NCBI RefSeq assembly: GCF_025567085.1
Contig: NZ_JAOQJN010000001.1
Span: forward strand, 310,001 to 374,000
Direction of reading: 5' to 3'
DNA: 64,000 nucleotides
Source of the DNA: Bovifimicola ammoniilytica
GTDB taxonomy: Bacteria; Bacillota; Clostridia; Lachnospirales; Lachnospiraceae
In this document: positions 9,286 to 17,336 of the stretch, in pieces
Numbering within the stretch: the stretch's first letter is position 1
Layout: each line of letters starts with the position of its first letter
Program-made: the position numbers and the translations under genes
The notes under the pieces: model-generated
Told to the model about the DNA's origin: nothing
The model's input: only the letters and a program-made list of their open reading frames with translations
The model's database searches: none

Positions 9286-9609
9286 ATGGACATAAGCAAA
9301 AAGGATTGGAAACTATTTCGAGAAAGATTATCAGGCTGGCAGGAAAATTATATGGAAGGTCTTGTTAAAGCGTATGCAGATTTTTTGAATGATGATAAAA
9401 AGCCTGCATCAGATAAATTTTGGAAACTTGAAAAACGGATAAAAGAAGATAAGCGGCATCCTGGAGTTATCCTGGAGATGAGTAAGTCAGAGGGGCTATG
9501 GGATATTGTTCGGCTTATTAGACTGAAAGTAATTACATATGATGATTTATCAGACTTTAGTGATGAATTACAACTGGAAGTGAAGAGAATACTTGAGATG
9601 AGCAGGTGA
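9286..9609 (+). CDS. Small conserved helical protein of unknown function
   Basis: The product is 107 residues from the ATG at 9286, which follows GAGGAGG. An upstream in-frame ATG at 9262 lies inside the operator array and is less likely. The sequence is mostly helical and charged, with W-K-L-F-R-E-R-L, W-Q-E-N-Y-M-E, K-F-W-x-L-E-K-R-I and W-D-I-V-R-L-I. I know this as a common Clostridia family often mislabelled as a transporter, but no TM helix is present. Its stop overlaps the start region of the next gene, so the two form a unit that could be a toxin-antitoxin-like or regulator pair. That is inference. Confidence 0.6.
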   Translation: MDISKKDWKLFRERLSGWQENYMEGLVKAYADFLNDDKKPASDKFWKLEKRIKEDKRHPGVILEMSKSEGLWDIVRLIRLKVITYDDLSDFSDELQLEVKRILEMSR

Positions 9610-9614
9610 TAAAT

Positions 9615-10199
9615 ATGGAGATTGGCGCAACAAAAGCAGTTCAAGATCGACTAAAAACAACAAAGATTGAAGAAAGCAAAGGTGTTTCGCGTGTGTTCTG
9701 CAGGGACACACATTTGACGAAAATAAAAGGAAGAAATGTCTTGTTTATTATAAATGCCAGTAATCGTTATACAATAGCAATGACAGATATTGAACCAAGA
9801 AACTGGAATTACTATGCAATGTATATCAGCCGTGTGATTCATGGCGTGATGCAGGAAATGGGATACTCCGAGGATCAGATAGGGCAGTATTTTATAATGT
9901 CAGGCGATACAACTGTAACAAAAACTCATGGTAGGAAATCGGTTGGTGGCATTAACAGAATGGTAATGGATGCACAGTATTTTGATAAAAAGTTGGATAA
10001 AGAAGCAAAGTATCAATGGGAACTTAGTGAGTATCTGAACAGAGATATCTGCCAGCCAGAGGGATTTGATGCGTATGGATATCCGAGTGAACTTTTTAAA
10101 TTAGACATGGAACGATTAGGGATTGCTACTAAGAGAGAGCCAGCAAAGTTAATTGATTTTGCTCAGTACATAGAAATTAATCGTGGTACTAACGATTAG
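9615..10199 (+). CDS. Unknown protein (DUF6933-like), partner of the 9286 gene
   Basis: The product is ~194 residues from ATG 9615. GTG 9606 is an alternative, but the AGCAGGTGA ribosome-site stretch fits 9615 better. Recognisable phrases are the N-terminal V-F-C-R-D-T-H-L-T-K, the strand N-V-L-F-I-I-N-A-S-N-R-Y-T-I-A-M and F-I-M-S-G-D-T-T-V-T-K-T-H-G-R-K-S-V-G-G-I-N-R-M. These recall the family catalogued as DUF6933. The function is not known. It overlaps or abuts the preceding small gene and shares its complex operator. Confidence 0.55.
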   Translation: MEIGATKAVQDRLKTTKIEESKGVSRVFCRDTHLTKIKGRNVLFIINASNRYTIAMTDIEPRNWNYYAMYISRVIHGVMQEMGYSEDQIGQYFIMSGDTTVTKTHGRKSVGGINRMVMDAQYFDKKLDKEAKYQWELSEYLNRDICQPEGFDAYGYPSELFKLDMERLGIATKREPAKLIDFAQYIEINRGTND

Positions 10200-10466
10200 T
10201 ACCACAAAACTTTTTCTTGCAGAAATATCGCTTGGAGATTATAATTTCCATAGGTGGACAAGCAAACCGACAGAATATTATTCTGTGAATAGCAAACCAA
10301 CCTGCAAGCCACCGGAACTACACACAATAATGATAAATAACAGCTGGTACTGGATTGGTACTAAAAGTGTGTGAAACGAAAAATAATGTGTGGAAAAAAC
10401 GTTATTTTCGAAACCATATGGTATAGAAAATAAACCAAAACGAATTAAAATCACATCAAACCTTGC

Positions 10467-10477
10467 GAGTTTGAATA
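10467..10477 (+). repeat. att-like motif GAGTTTGAATA, copy 2
   Basis: Identical to copy 1. With copy 3 (12462) the match extends to GAGTTTGAATAGAA. A hairpin with a TAAACAA loop follows both copy 2 and copy 3. DNA between copies 2 and 3 holds a recombinase remnant and the aldo/keto reductase, as expected for a small integrated element. The att role is inferred. Confidence 0.45.
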
Positions 10478-10485
10478 GAAGCCAC

Positions 10486-10530
10486 AAGTCTTGGAACCCG
10501 CTAAACAAGCGGCTTCCGAGACTTTTTTTT
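10486..10530. terminator. Stem-loop with T-run after att-like motif 2
   Basis: AAGTCTTGGAACCCGC pairs imperfectly with GCGGCTTCCGAGACTT across the loop TAAACAA and is followed by eight T. It is a good rightward intrinsic terminator. Confidence 0.75.
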
Positions 10531-10580
10531 ACTCTGCTACTAATTAGCTACTAATAGCAACTACTCTTTTTTTATCGTTT

Positions 10581-10757
10581 TCATATGTTGGCTTTAACTT
10601 TAATAGCAAGAAACCCTGATGACTGCTGGATTTCTTTTATATGATCTTTCTTTGTGGCATCTGGATGATTTTCCCTGATGCGGTATTTGGTGGTACTAAC
10701 GCAGGTCCAAACTGAGGTCGGGCGGTTACATCTGAGCCGTTGCTCTAAGTCTGCGGC
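10581..10757 (-). pseudogene. Short unidentified coding remnant downstream of the recombinase
   Basis: On the minus strand an open stretch ends at TGA 10583-10581. It reads A-A-D-L-E-Q-R-L-R-C, T-S-V-W-T-C-V and F-L-A-I-K-V-K-A-N-I. It has no start codon and is closed upstream by a TGA near the recombinase stop. The composition looks protein-coding, but I cannot place the family. I report it as element debris. Confidence 0.3.
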
Positions 10758-11100
10758 ACTTCACATGTGATACCTGCGGCTTCAAGCAGAGGGTTATCAC
10801 ATGGTGGTTCAGGTGTTGGCGGATCTGTTGCCTGCAATGATTCCATACTATGCACAAGCTCCTGCTGTTTATGTGGAAACAGATGGGAGTATGTGTTAAG
10901 TGTTGTGGATACCTTTTTATGTCCGAGCCTGTCTGCTAACATCAAGGCATCACAGCCCTGATTAATAAGTAAGCTGGCGTGACTGCGTCTGAGGTCGTGT
11001 ACTCTGATCTGCTCAACACAAGCTCTGCATCTGTCAGAACCTTTATCTCGTTTATGAGACCAGACTTCGTAAAAGAGAAGATTCTTTTGTACAACTTGCT
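10745..11100 (-). pseudogene. Tyrosine recombinase remnant, frameshifted
   Basis: On the minus strand one frame gives F-T-K-S-G-L-I-N-E-I-K-V-L-T-D-A-E-L (about 11075-11020). A second frame continues E-Q-I-R-V-H-D-L-R-R-S-H-A-S-L-L-I-N-Q-G, then A-D-R-L-G-H-K-K and the nucleophile T-Y-S-H-L-F-P, to a stop at 10745. The two parts join only if a frameshift near 11020 is repaired. The active-site R-H-R and Tyr are recognisable but the N-terminal two thirds are gone. It is a dead integrase from a second, older element. Confidence 0.8.
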
Positions 11101-11151
11101 AATTCTAAGGATTACCAGCATTTTGAAAATAATGCTGGTAATCGATAATCC

Positions 11152-12072
11152 CTACGGAAGCAGATGACCTGCCGCCAGGTACAGCTCATACCATTCCTCA
11201 CGAGTCAGAGTAATATCGCACGCCGCGATAATTTCTTTCAGGCGACTTTCACTTGCAGTGCCGGTAACAATCTGCATATTTGCCGGATGACGTAAAATCC
11301 ACGCAGCCGCAATAGTAGTATCGCTGACATTATATTTTTCGGCAATCACATGAAGTTTTTTATTCAGTTCAGGGTATTCGTCGCTTCCGAGAAAGCAGCC
11401 TTTCCATGCCGGCATCTGAAACGGAGACCATGCCTGGAGAGTGATATTGTGGAGGCGGCAGTAGTCGAGCAGACTTCCATCGTGATCGATTGAACCTGGG
11501 GTTTCCATATTGACTTCCATGCCATTTGCAACAAGATTGGAAACAGGGATGCTGAACTGAACCTGATTGACAACGAGTGGTTGGCGGACATATTTCTGCA
11601 GCAGTTCAATCTGCATCGGCTTATGGTTTGAAACTCCAAAATGGCGAACCTTTCCGCTTTCATAAAGAACATCAAATGCAGCAGCAACATCTTCCGGTTC
11701 TACGAGTGCATCCGGACGGTGAAGAAGCAAAAGATCAAGATAATCTGTATGGAGCCTTTGTAAAATGCCATCGACAGATTTCAGAATGTGCTCCTTTGAG
11801 AGATCATAGAAGCCTTGGCGGATGCCACATTTTGACTGAAGATAAATATCTTCACGCTTTATGGATGAATCATCTGCGAACGCTTCGCCGAATATGCTCT
11901 CGCTCATACCACCACCGTAGATATCCGCGTGATCAAAGAGATATGCACCTTGTTCCAGAGCTGCATGAATAAAACGATTCATCTCATCCTTCGATTTTTC
12001 AGAAAGGCGCATGCATCCAACAGCAATTGAAGGAACCTTTCGTATGTGATTTCCTAAAATTATTTCTTTCAT
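11152..12072 (-). CDS. Aldo/keto reductase (YdhF-like)
   Basis: From ATG 12072 (AAAGGAG eight bases upstream) the product has 306 residues, the normal length for this NAD(P)H-dependent oxidoreductase family. The catalytic tetrad is visible: Asp and Tyr in F-D-H-A-D-I-Y-G-G-G, Lys in L-Q-S-K-C-G-I-R and His in L-L-L-H-R-P-D. The cofactor-binding end, V-T-G-T-A-S-E-S-R-L-K-E-I, is present. It would reduce aldehydes or ketones in the cytoplasm. The physiological substrate cannot be named. It sits alone between two att-like motifs, so it may be cargo. Confidence 0.9.
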   Translation of the reverse strand: MKEIILGNHIRKVPSIAVGCMRLSEKSKDEMNRFIHAALEQGAYLFDHADIYGGGMSESIFGEAFADDSSIKREDIYLQSKCGIRQGFYDLSKEHILKSVDGILQRLHTDYLDLLLLHRPDALVEPEDVAAAFDVLYESGKVRHFGVSNHKPMQIELLQKYVRQPLVVNQVQFSIPVSNLVANGMEVNMETPGSIDHDGSLLDYCRLHNITLQAWSPFQMPAWKGCFLGSDEYPELNKKLHVIAEKYNVSDTTIAAAWILRHPANMQIVTGTASESRLKEIIAACDITLTREEWYELYLAAGHLLP

Positions 12073-12166
12073 AGTAAAAATCTCCTTTGCAGTTATTTTC
12101 TTATTCCAATAATGAGTGAGGCATATCCCCAATCCCACATGAGTTGTTCTTTATTTATACAGAATT

Positions 12167-12247
12167 GTGAATAATGAAGAATGGTACCCGGCAGATTGGC
12201 TTCGTCACCTCTTCTATGTGGGCAAGTTCAAGAAGGTAACAAAATAA
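12167..12247 (+). pseudogene. 3' scar of an unidentified gene
   Basis: The open stretch N-N-E-E-W-Y-P-A-D-W-L-R-H-L-F-Y-V-G-K-F ends at TAA 12245-12247. The aromatic-rich composition looks like a real protein terminus. There is no start, ribosome site or upstream frame. I cannot name the family. Confidence 0.3.
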
Positions 12248-12461
12248 CGATTAGAAAAGTTGAGTCATTAAAAGAAACACAACTAAGTATTTTTGATATG
12301 TGAGTTCATTGTTATAACGTATATTTTTAAGAGTATATCTGGCTCCATTTTGGCTCTAAAAAATTTAGACGAGGTACACAAAAATTCAAAATGAGATGAA
12401 TATGAAGAATAAAATGCATAAATGTGTACCGAGAAACAGCCAGATAAATCTCTCTGTCCAA

Positions 12462-12472
12462 GAGTTTGAATA
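12462..12472 (+). repeat. att-like motif GAGTTTGAATA, copy 3
   Basis: This copy shares 14 bases with copy 2 (GAGTTTGAATAGAA) and lies just before a perfect 10-bp hairpin. It would be the right junction of the element carrying the aldo/keto reductase. The role is inferred. Confidence 0.4.
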
Positions 12473-12485
12473 GAAAACAGAGCTT

Positions 12486-12526
12486 CATAAATGGCGTAAA
12501 CAAGCCATTTATGGGACTTTTTCTTT
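12486..12526. terminator. Stem-loop with T-run after att-like motif 3
   Basis: CATAAATGGC and GCCATTTATG form a perfect 10-bp stem around the loop GTAAACAA, with a T-rich tail rightward. It has the same loop as the hairpin after att-like motif 2. Confidence 0.75.
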
Positions 12527-12658
12527 TATTGTGATACCTATATGATACCTGCTTTGATAGTACTACAGAAATTGGTGAGTATGCTCAGAAGTAGCATATG
12601 TGTTATCTATTAACATATTTCTTTTTTATAATTACATGTATATGGAAAGTATTCCTGC

Positions 12659-13381
12659 CTACGAATTTCTCGACACCACCGTATTAAACTCAAATATATC
12701 CGGTCTGTTTCGTGAAATGGTAAACTCAAACTGTATACCGTCTGCATTATAGACATGGGAGGTAATTACAGCGAGGCAATTGTATCCATCAAGACATAGA
12801 TATTTCTCATCGAAAGGTGTGACTCTCTCAATTGTGACACATCGTTTTACGGTCTGGATAGTCATACCTGCCTCCTCCTCGATAAATCTGAAAAGTGATC
12901 CTTTCAGAGCATCTTCATTAAGATTAGGTACAAGAGATTTACGGAGTAAAGTATTGTCAATCATTTTGGCAATTCCGTTAACAGAACGTAAGCGTTGTAT
13001 AAAGAATGCTTCCGTTCCCTCTTCAAAACCACTTTTTTCTGACAGGTGTTTATCAATAATTAACTCAGTGAACGTAATTACATTATTAGAAACTTCGAAT
13101 CCCTGTTCAGAAGCAAGCTGACATAACCCGTCTAAGGAACTCATACTTGGAAAATGCTGTTTAGGCTGGGTAGGAGTATAAATAATATGTACACCACGAC
13201 CGTGTATTGGTTGGGTATATCCTATACTTGTTAGCTTCGAAATGGCTCTTCGTAAAGTATTTCTGGAACAATTATATATTTTAGTCAACTCATTTTCAGA
13301 GGGGAGAAGAGTTGCATATTCCTGATTTTCAATTTTATTTTTTAGATCTTCATATATATGTTCATAAATCGATTTTGGCAT
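12659..13381 (-). CDS. GntR/UTRA-family transcriptional regulator of the PTS locus
   Basis: From ATG 13381 (GGAG seven bases upstream) the product has 240 residues. Residues ~5-70 are a GntR winged helix: L-P-S-E-N-E-L-T-K-I-Y-N-C-S-R-N-T-L-R-R-A-I. The rest is a UTRA ligand domain: F-I-Q-R-L-R near 130, ending in F-E-F-T-I-S-R-N-R-P-D-I-F-E-F. UTRA domains usually bind a phosphorylated sugar. The gene is divergent from the beta-glucoside PTS, with four GTTTAAAC-centred palindromes between, so it most likely represses the PTS operon until sugar phosphate accumulates. Its own leader is one of the three four-hairpin leaders in this window. Confidence 0.9.
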   Translation of the reverse strand: MPKSIYEHIYEDLKNKIENQEYATLLPSENELTKIYNCSRNTLRRAISKLTSIGYTQPIHGRGVHIIYTPTQPKQHFPSMSSLDGLCQLASEQGFEVSNNVITFTELIIDKHLSEKSGFEEGTEAFFIQRLRSVNGIAKMIDNTLLRKSLVPNLNEDALKGSLFRFIEEEAGMTIQTVKRCVTIERVTPFDEKYLCLDGYNCLAVITSHVYNADGIQFEFTISRNRPDIFEFNTVVSRNS

Positions 13382-13535
13382 ATTAACTCCATTTCCGCAG
13401 ACGCATTGCGTCGGAGAAATCACAAACAAAATCTGAAATTTTGTTCTGCGATAATAGGTAATTGTGACGTCTGCGACACAATTACCTATGAGAAAGAATT
13501 GGCGCATAATCGCAATTCTTTCTCACTATCCTCGT
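13382..13535 (-). ncRNA. Four-hairpin 5' leader, copy A (upstream of GntR gene)
   Basis: Read on the minus strand the leader begins ACGAGGATAG. Hairpin 1 is GAGAAAGAATTG/CAATTCTTTCTC and hairpin 2 is ATAGGTAATTGTG/CACAATTACCTAT. The linker TATCGCAGA follows, then hairpin 3 AACAAAAT/ATTTTGTT, and last CTCC-GACGC/GCGTC-TGCGGAAAT-GGAG, directly before ATG. Copies B (30532-30688) and C (62477-62632) have the same order, linkers and end but different stem sequences. CTCC can pair with the GGAG ribosome site, which suggests translation control. I do not recognise a named RNA family. Confidence 0.7.
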
Positions 13536-13617
13536 TTCTAAGCGAATTTTCTTGCTGTCTTTATTTCTGACTCATTATCTTCATAAATATTATAGAACCG
13601 CATCTTCAAATTTGCAA

Positions 13618-13756
13618 GATGTTTAAACAAATTCTTGACACTATGCACAATTTGTTTAAACAAGTGTTGTGCAAGTTGACGAAAATTAAAATAGGTATTG
13701 AATTTGTTTAAACAAGATGGTAATATAATCACAACAAGAAAACTTGTTTGAACAAG
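13618..13756. promoter_or_regulatory. Four GTTTAAAC-type operators upstream of the PTS gene
   Basis: Near-palindromes centred on GTTTAAAC lie at 13618-13631, 13651-13664 (TTTGTTTAAACAAG), 13703-13716 (the same 14-mer) and 13743-13756 (CTTGTTTGAACAAG). The third lies between the probable -35 and -10 of the PTS promoter and the fourth just past the transcription start, typical positions for repression. The facing GntR/UTRA protein is the natural binder. A fifth GTTTAAAC at 18248-18255 precedes the second HAD gene. Confidence 0.75.
13698..13726 (+). promoter_or_regulatory. Probable promoter of the PTS/LanC operon
   Basis: TTGAAT (13698-13703), a 17-base spacer and TAATAT (13721-13726). TATAAT at 13724-13729 overlaps it. 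An operator copy fills the spacer. The predicted start is near 13733, giving a leader of about 65 bases. Confidence 0.5.
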
Positions 13757-13799
13757 TTAAAAACGTAAAATTAAGTGTACAGTAGAAAGGAGATACGTT

Positions 13800-15725
13800 A
13801 TGGCTAGTAAATATGATAGTTTATCAAGAATTATTATCCAGAATGTAGGTGGTAAGGACAATATCATTAATGTCACACATTGCGTGACAAGACTCAGATT
13901 CAGATTAAAGGATGAATCTAAAGCAAATACGGACATATTAAAGGAAACAGATGGAATTGTAACCGTTGTTAAATCAGGTGGACAATATATGGTTGTAATC
14001 GGTAATCATGTTTCGGATGTGTTTGATTCACTTGTATCTGTAGGACATTTAGAGAGCAAATCATTGAAATCAGACAGCGCAGATGATGATGATTCTCCAA
14101 AAGAGAAACAGGGAATATTCAATACATTTGTAGGGATTATAACAGGTGTGTTTTCACCATTTCTCGGTGTATTGTGTGCATGTGGTATTTTGAAAGGCGT
14201 TATGACATTGCTTTCAACACTTGGGGTAGTAAATGGCGCAGGTGGAACATATAACATTTTATATGGAATTGGAGATACAGCATTTTATTTTATGCCAGTT
14301 ATTCTTGGTTTCACGGCTGCTAAGAAGTTTAAACTTCCAGAGATGGAGGGTATGTTAATTGGTCTGGCACTGGTTTCACCATATATGCTCAATAATGGAA
14401 CATACGATATTTCTAAATTATTTGGTATTCCGGTTATTTCACCATCTACAGGTAATTATACAAGTACAGTACTTCCAGTTATCTGTGCGGTTGCTTTTGC
14501 AGCATGGTTTGAAAGACTTTATAAGAAATATATTCCTGACACAATTAAGACATTTACAGTACCACTTATTACCTGTACAGTATCCATTTGTCTGACATTA
14601 TTTGTTATAGGACCTGTTACATCACAGATATCTAAATATCTTGGTATGGGCTTTGAGGCAGTAAATCATTTTAGTCCAATATTAATGGGACTCTTAGTTG
14701 GTTTCTTCTGGCAGATATTAGTTATGTTTGGATTACATTGGGCACTTGTTCCAATTGCTATTTCTAATATGACATTACTTGATTCAAATGGATTACTTAT
14801 CGGTGAAGTAATATTAACAGCAATGCTCGGAACTACATTTGCACAGACAGGTGCATGTTTAGGTATTATGTTTAAGACTAAGGATAAGAAGCTTAGGAGC
14901 CTTTGTCCTCCAGCAATTATTTCAGGTATTGCAGGTGTAACAGAACCAGCTATTTATGGTATTACACTTCCAAAGAAAGCACCATTTTTCAGAACTTGTG
15001 CAGTAGCAGGTGTGGCAGGTGCAGTGCTCTGTATGTTAGGTGTTCGTGATTATCAGATGGCAGGAATGGGAGTGTTCTCTTATACAATGTTCTTAAACCC
15101 TGATAATAAAGATGTTAAACCTATGATTATAGGAATTATTGTTTCAATTATATGCGTTATTGTTTCATTTATACTTGAAATGATTTTCTATAAAGATGGA
15201 GACAAGAATAGTTCTAAAAAAGAAGTAAAAAACAATTCAGATAGTAATTTAAAAACAGAGGCAGCTAAAAAAACTAAAGTCTCAATAGCAGCTCCAATTA
15301 AAGGAAATGTTGTGGCTCTTGCAGATGTAAAAGATGAGGCATTCTCATCAGAATCAATGGGCAAAGGAATTGCAATAGAACCTGAAGAGGGCAAGGTATA
15401 TGCTCCGGCAGATGGCGTGATTTCAACTTTCTTTCCAACGGGACATGCCATTGGAATCACAACAGATTTGGGTGCTGAAATTCTAATCCACGTAGGAATG
15501 GATACCGTCGAAATGAATGGTGATGGCTTCGAGCCACAGAAGAGTCAGGGTGATAAAGTGAAAAAAGGCGATTTATTATTGAAATTCAATATTGATAAGA
15601 TCAAGGCAGCTGGACATCCTGTTACAACACCTGTAATCATTACTAATTCAGATGATTATGCAGACGTTATCCCAACGAATGCGCCAAAGGTTGATAGTGG
15701 TGATGAATTAATTCAGATTATTTAA
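13800..15725 (+). CDS. PTS beta-glucoside-type EIIBCA permease
   Basis: The 641-residue protein has EIIB first, with the phospho-Cys at residue 28 in T-H-C-V-T-R-L-R-F-R-L. The EIIC membrane part (~105-460) follows, containing G-V-T-E-P-A-I-Y-G. EIIA is C-terminal, with A-D-G-V-I near 535 and the phospho-His at 564 in I-L-I-H-V-G-M-D-T-V. It imports and phosphorylates a beta-glucoside, using phosphoenolpyruvate via EI and HPr. A 6-phospho-beta-glucosidase follows, so the imported sugar is very likely a beta-linked glucoside or disaccharide. AAAGGAG precedes the ATG. The aglycone cannot be named from sequence. Confidence 0.95.
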   Translation: MASKYDSLSRIIIQNVGGKDNIINVTHCVTRLRFRLKDESKANTDILKETDGIVTVVKSGGQYMVVIGNHVSDVFDSLVSVGHLESKSLKSDSADDDDSPKEKQGIFNTFVGIITGVFSPFLGVLCACGILKGVMTLLSTLGVVNGAGGTYNILYGIGDTAFYFMPVILGFTAAKKFKLPEMEGMLIGLALVSPYMLNNGTYDISKLFGIPVISPSTGNYTSTVLPVICAVAFAAWFERLYKKYIPDTIKTFTVPLITCTVSICLTLFVIGPVTSQISKYLGMGFEAVNHFSPILMGLLVGFFWQILVMFGLHWALVPIAISNMTLLDSNGLLIGEVILTAMLGTTFAQTGACLGIMFKTKDKKLRSLCPPAIISGIAGVTEPAIYGITLPKKAPFFRTCAVAGVAGAVLCMLGVRDYQMAGMGVFSYTMFLNPDNKDVKPMIIGIIVSIICVIVSFILEMIFYKDGDKNSSKKEVKNNSDSNLKTEAAKKTKVSIAAPIKGNVVALADVKDEAFSSESMGKGIAIEPEEGKVYAPADGVISTFFPTGHAIGITTDLGAEILIHVGMDTVEMNGDGFEPQKSQGDKVKKGDLLLKFNIDKIKAAGHPVTTPVIITNSDDYADVIPTNAPKVDSGDELIQII

Positions 15726-15746
15726 AAAAATATTTGTTATATAGAA

Positions 15747-15836
15747 AGTATTTGTAGATAATATATTTGTAGATAAAGTATTTGTAGATAAAGTATTTGC
15801 AGATGAAGTGTTTATAGATAAAGTATTTGTTGAATA
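15747..15836 (+). repeat. 15-nt tandem repeat between PTS and GH1 genes
   Basis: Five full copies and one partial copy of AGTATTTGTAGATAA (15747, 15762, 15777, 15792, 15807, partial 15822) fill nearly the whole PTS-GH1 spacer. The copies differ by 0-3 bases. The period is a multiple of three and one frame stays open into the GH1 gene, but without a good start. It may space or tune the GH1 ribosome site, or be slippage-prone neutral DNA. Confidence 0.85.
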
Positions 15837-15855
15837 TTTGAAAGGAGATAAAGAT

Positions 15856-17292
15856 ATGAGTGCTTTTAGAGAAGATTTTTTATGGGGTGGTGCTACTGCA
15901 GCTAACCAGTATGAGGGCGCATGGGATGTAGATGGAAAAGGAGCTTCGGTTTCTGATCATTGTACAAATGGTTCTCATACAACACCAAAACGAATCACAA
16001 GACAGTTTGAGGATGGAACATTATATCCAAGCCGTGAGGCGACAGATTTCTATCATCATTATAAAGAAGATATAGCGCTTGCACATGAGATGGGATTCAA
16101 AGTATTTCGTATGTCGATCAACTGGACAAGAATATTTCCAACAGGTATGGAAGAAAAGCCTAATGAGGCAGGACTTGAATTTTATGATAAAGTTTTTGAT
16201 GAACTGAATAGATATGGTATAGAGCCGCTGGTTACAATTTCACATTACGAAATGCCATATGCATTAATTGAAGAATGTAATGGCTGGGCATCGAGAAAAT
16301 GCGTACAGTATTATATGAATTATTGCAAGGCAATATTTGAAAGATATAAGGATAAAGTCAAATACTGGCTTACATTTAATGAGATAAATGCGGGAACAGC
16401 TAGACTTGGTTCAGTTTTATCACTTGGAACAATCAAAGGCTATGAGGGTCCGATTACAGAAGTACCAGAGGATAAGCAGACCAATTATCAGGCATTGCAC
16501 CATCAGTTTATTGCAAGTGCATTAGCTGTAAAATATGCACATGATAATTATCCTCAGTTCAAAATGGGTAATATGTGTGTATTTGCAACGATGTATCCGA
16601 TGACCTGTAACCCTGATGACGTAATCAAATGTCAGAAAGAAATGCAGAATATGAACTGGTTCACATCAGATGTTCAAGTTAGAGGAGCATATCCTTATTA
16701 TTCAAAGAGATTTTTTGAAGAAAATAATATTGTTATCCATAAAGAACCGGGCGATGATGAGATTCTTGCGAATGGCAAAGTTGATTTCTATACATTCAGC
16801 TATTATATGTCAACCTGTGTTACTGCTGCTGATGATGCTGATTCAACAGGTGGCAATCTGGTCGGTGGTGTTAAAAATCCATACCTTAAGTCAAGTGACT
16901 GGGGTTGGCAGATTGATCCAAAGGGACTTCGTTACTGTTTGAATGAATTATATTCACGTTATCAGATTCCACTTATGGTAGTAGAAAATGGTCTCGGAGC
17001 ATTTGATAAGCTTGAAGACGACGGAAGTGTTCACGACGATTATCGAATTGACTATCTTAGTAAACATATTCATGAGATGGAAGAAGCAGTAAAAGATGGC
17101 GTTGACCTTATGGGTTACACTCCATGGGGCTGGATTGATGTGGTATCAGCATCAACAGGCGAAATGGCTAAGCGTTACGGCTTTGTATATGTAGATAAAT
17201 ATGATGACGGAACAGGTGACTTAAGCAGAAGAAGAAAGGATTCATTCTATTGGTACAAGAAAGTTATTGAAAGCAATGGAGATGAAATCTAA
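15856..17292 (+). CDS. GH1 6-phospho-beta-glucosidase
   Basis: From ATG 15856 (AAAGGAG upstream) there are 478 residues, the usual GH1 length. F-L-W-G-G-A-T-A-A-N-Q-Y-E-G-A opens the barrel. The acid/base Glu is residue 176 in T-F-N-E-I-N and the nucleophile Glu is residue 377 in V-V-E-N-G-L-G. S-R-R-R-K-D-S-F-Y-W-Y-K-K-V-I ends the barrel as in 6-phospho enzymes. It hydrolyses the phosphorylated glucoside brought in by the PTS to glucose-6-phosphate and the aglycone. It is second in the operon, which implies that its aglycone feeds the later, unusual genes. Confidence 0.95.
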   Translation: MSAFREDFLWGGATAANQYEGAWDVDGKGASVSDHCTNGSHTTPKRITRQFEDGTLYPSREATDFYHHYKEDIALAHEMGFKVFRMSINWTRIFPTGMEEKPNEAGLEFYDKVFDELNRYGIEPLVTISHYEMPYALIEECNGWASRKCVQYYMNYCKAIFERYKDKVKYWLTFNEINAGTARLGSVLSLGTIKGYEGPITEVPEDKQTNYQALHHQFIASALAVKYAHDNYPQFKMGNMCVFATMYPMTCNPDDVIKCQKEMQNMNWFTSDVQVRGAYPYYSKRFFEENNIVIHKEPGDDEILANGKVDFYTFSYYMSTCVTAADDADSTGGNLVGGVKNPYLKSSDWGWQIDPKGLRYCLNELYSRYQIPLMVVENGLGAFDKLEDDGSVHDDYRIDYLSKHIHEMEEAVKDGVDLMGYTPWGWIDVVSASTGEMAKRYGFVYVDKYDDGTGDLSRRRKDSFYWYKKVIESNGDEI

Positions 17293-17336
17293 GTTAATAT
17301 ACTGAAATCGTATATTTTATTGAGAGTGTAGACACT

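Larger units (their letters stand above)
10200..10580. other. Non-coding gap with att-like motif and hairpin
   Basis: No gene was found. It contains the second GAGTTTGAATA motif and its hairpin, described separately. The remaining bases look like decayed element DNA. Confidence 0.5.
12139..12658. other. Gap with gene scar, att-like motif and hairpin
   Basis: Apart from the 26-residue scar at 12167, the third att-like motif and its hairpin, I see no gene. A short direct repeat GATACCT...GATACCT occurs at ~12534-12550. Confidence 0.45.

Noticed and set aside
13538..13732. 64-residue minus-strand frame over the PTS operators
   Set aside because: It overlaps operators and promoter, lacks a ribosome site at its start and has no family likeness. 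A short peptide ending at 13538 cannot be excluded but is unsupported.
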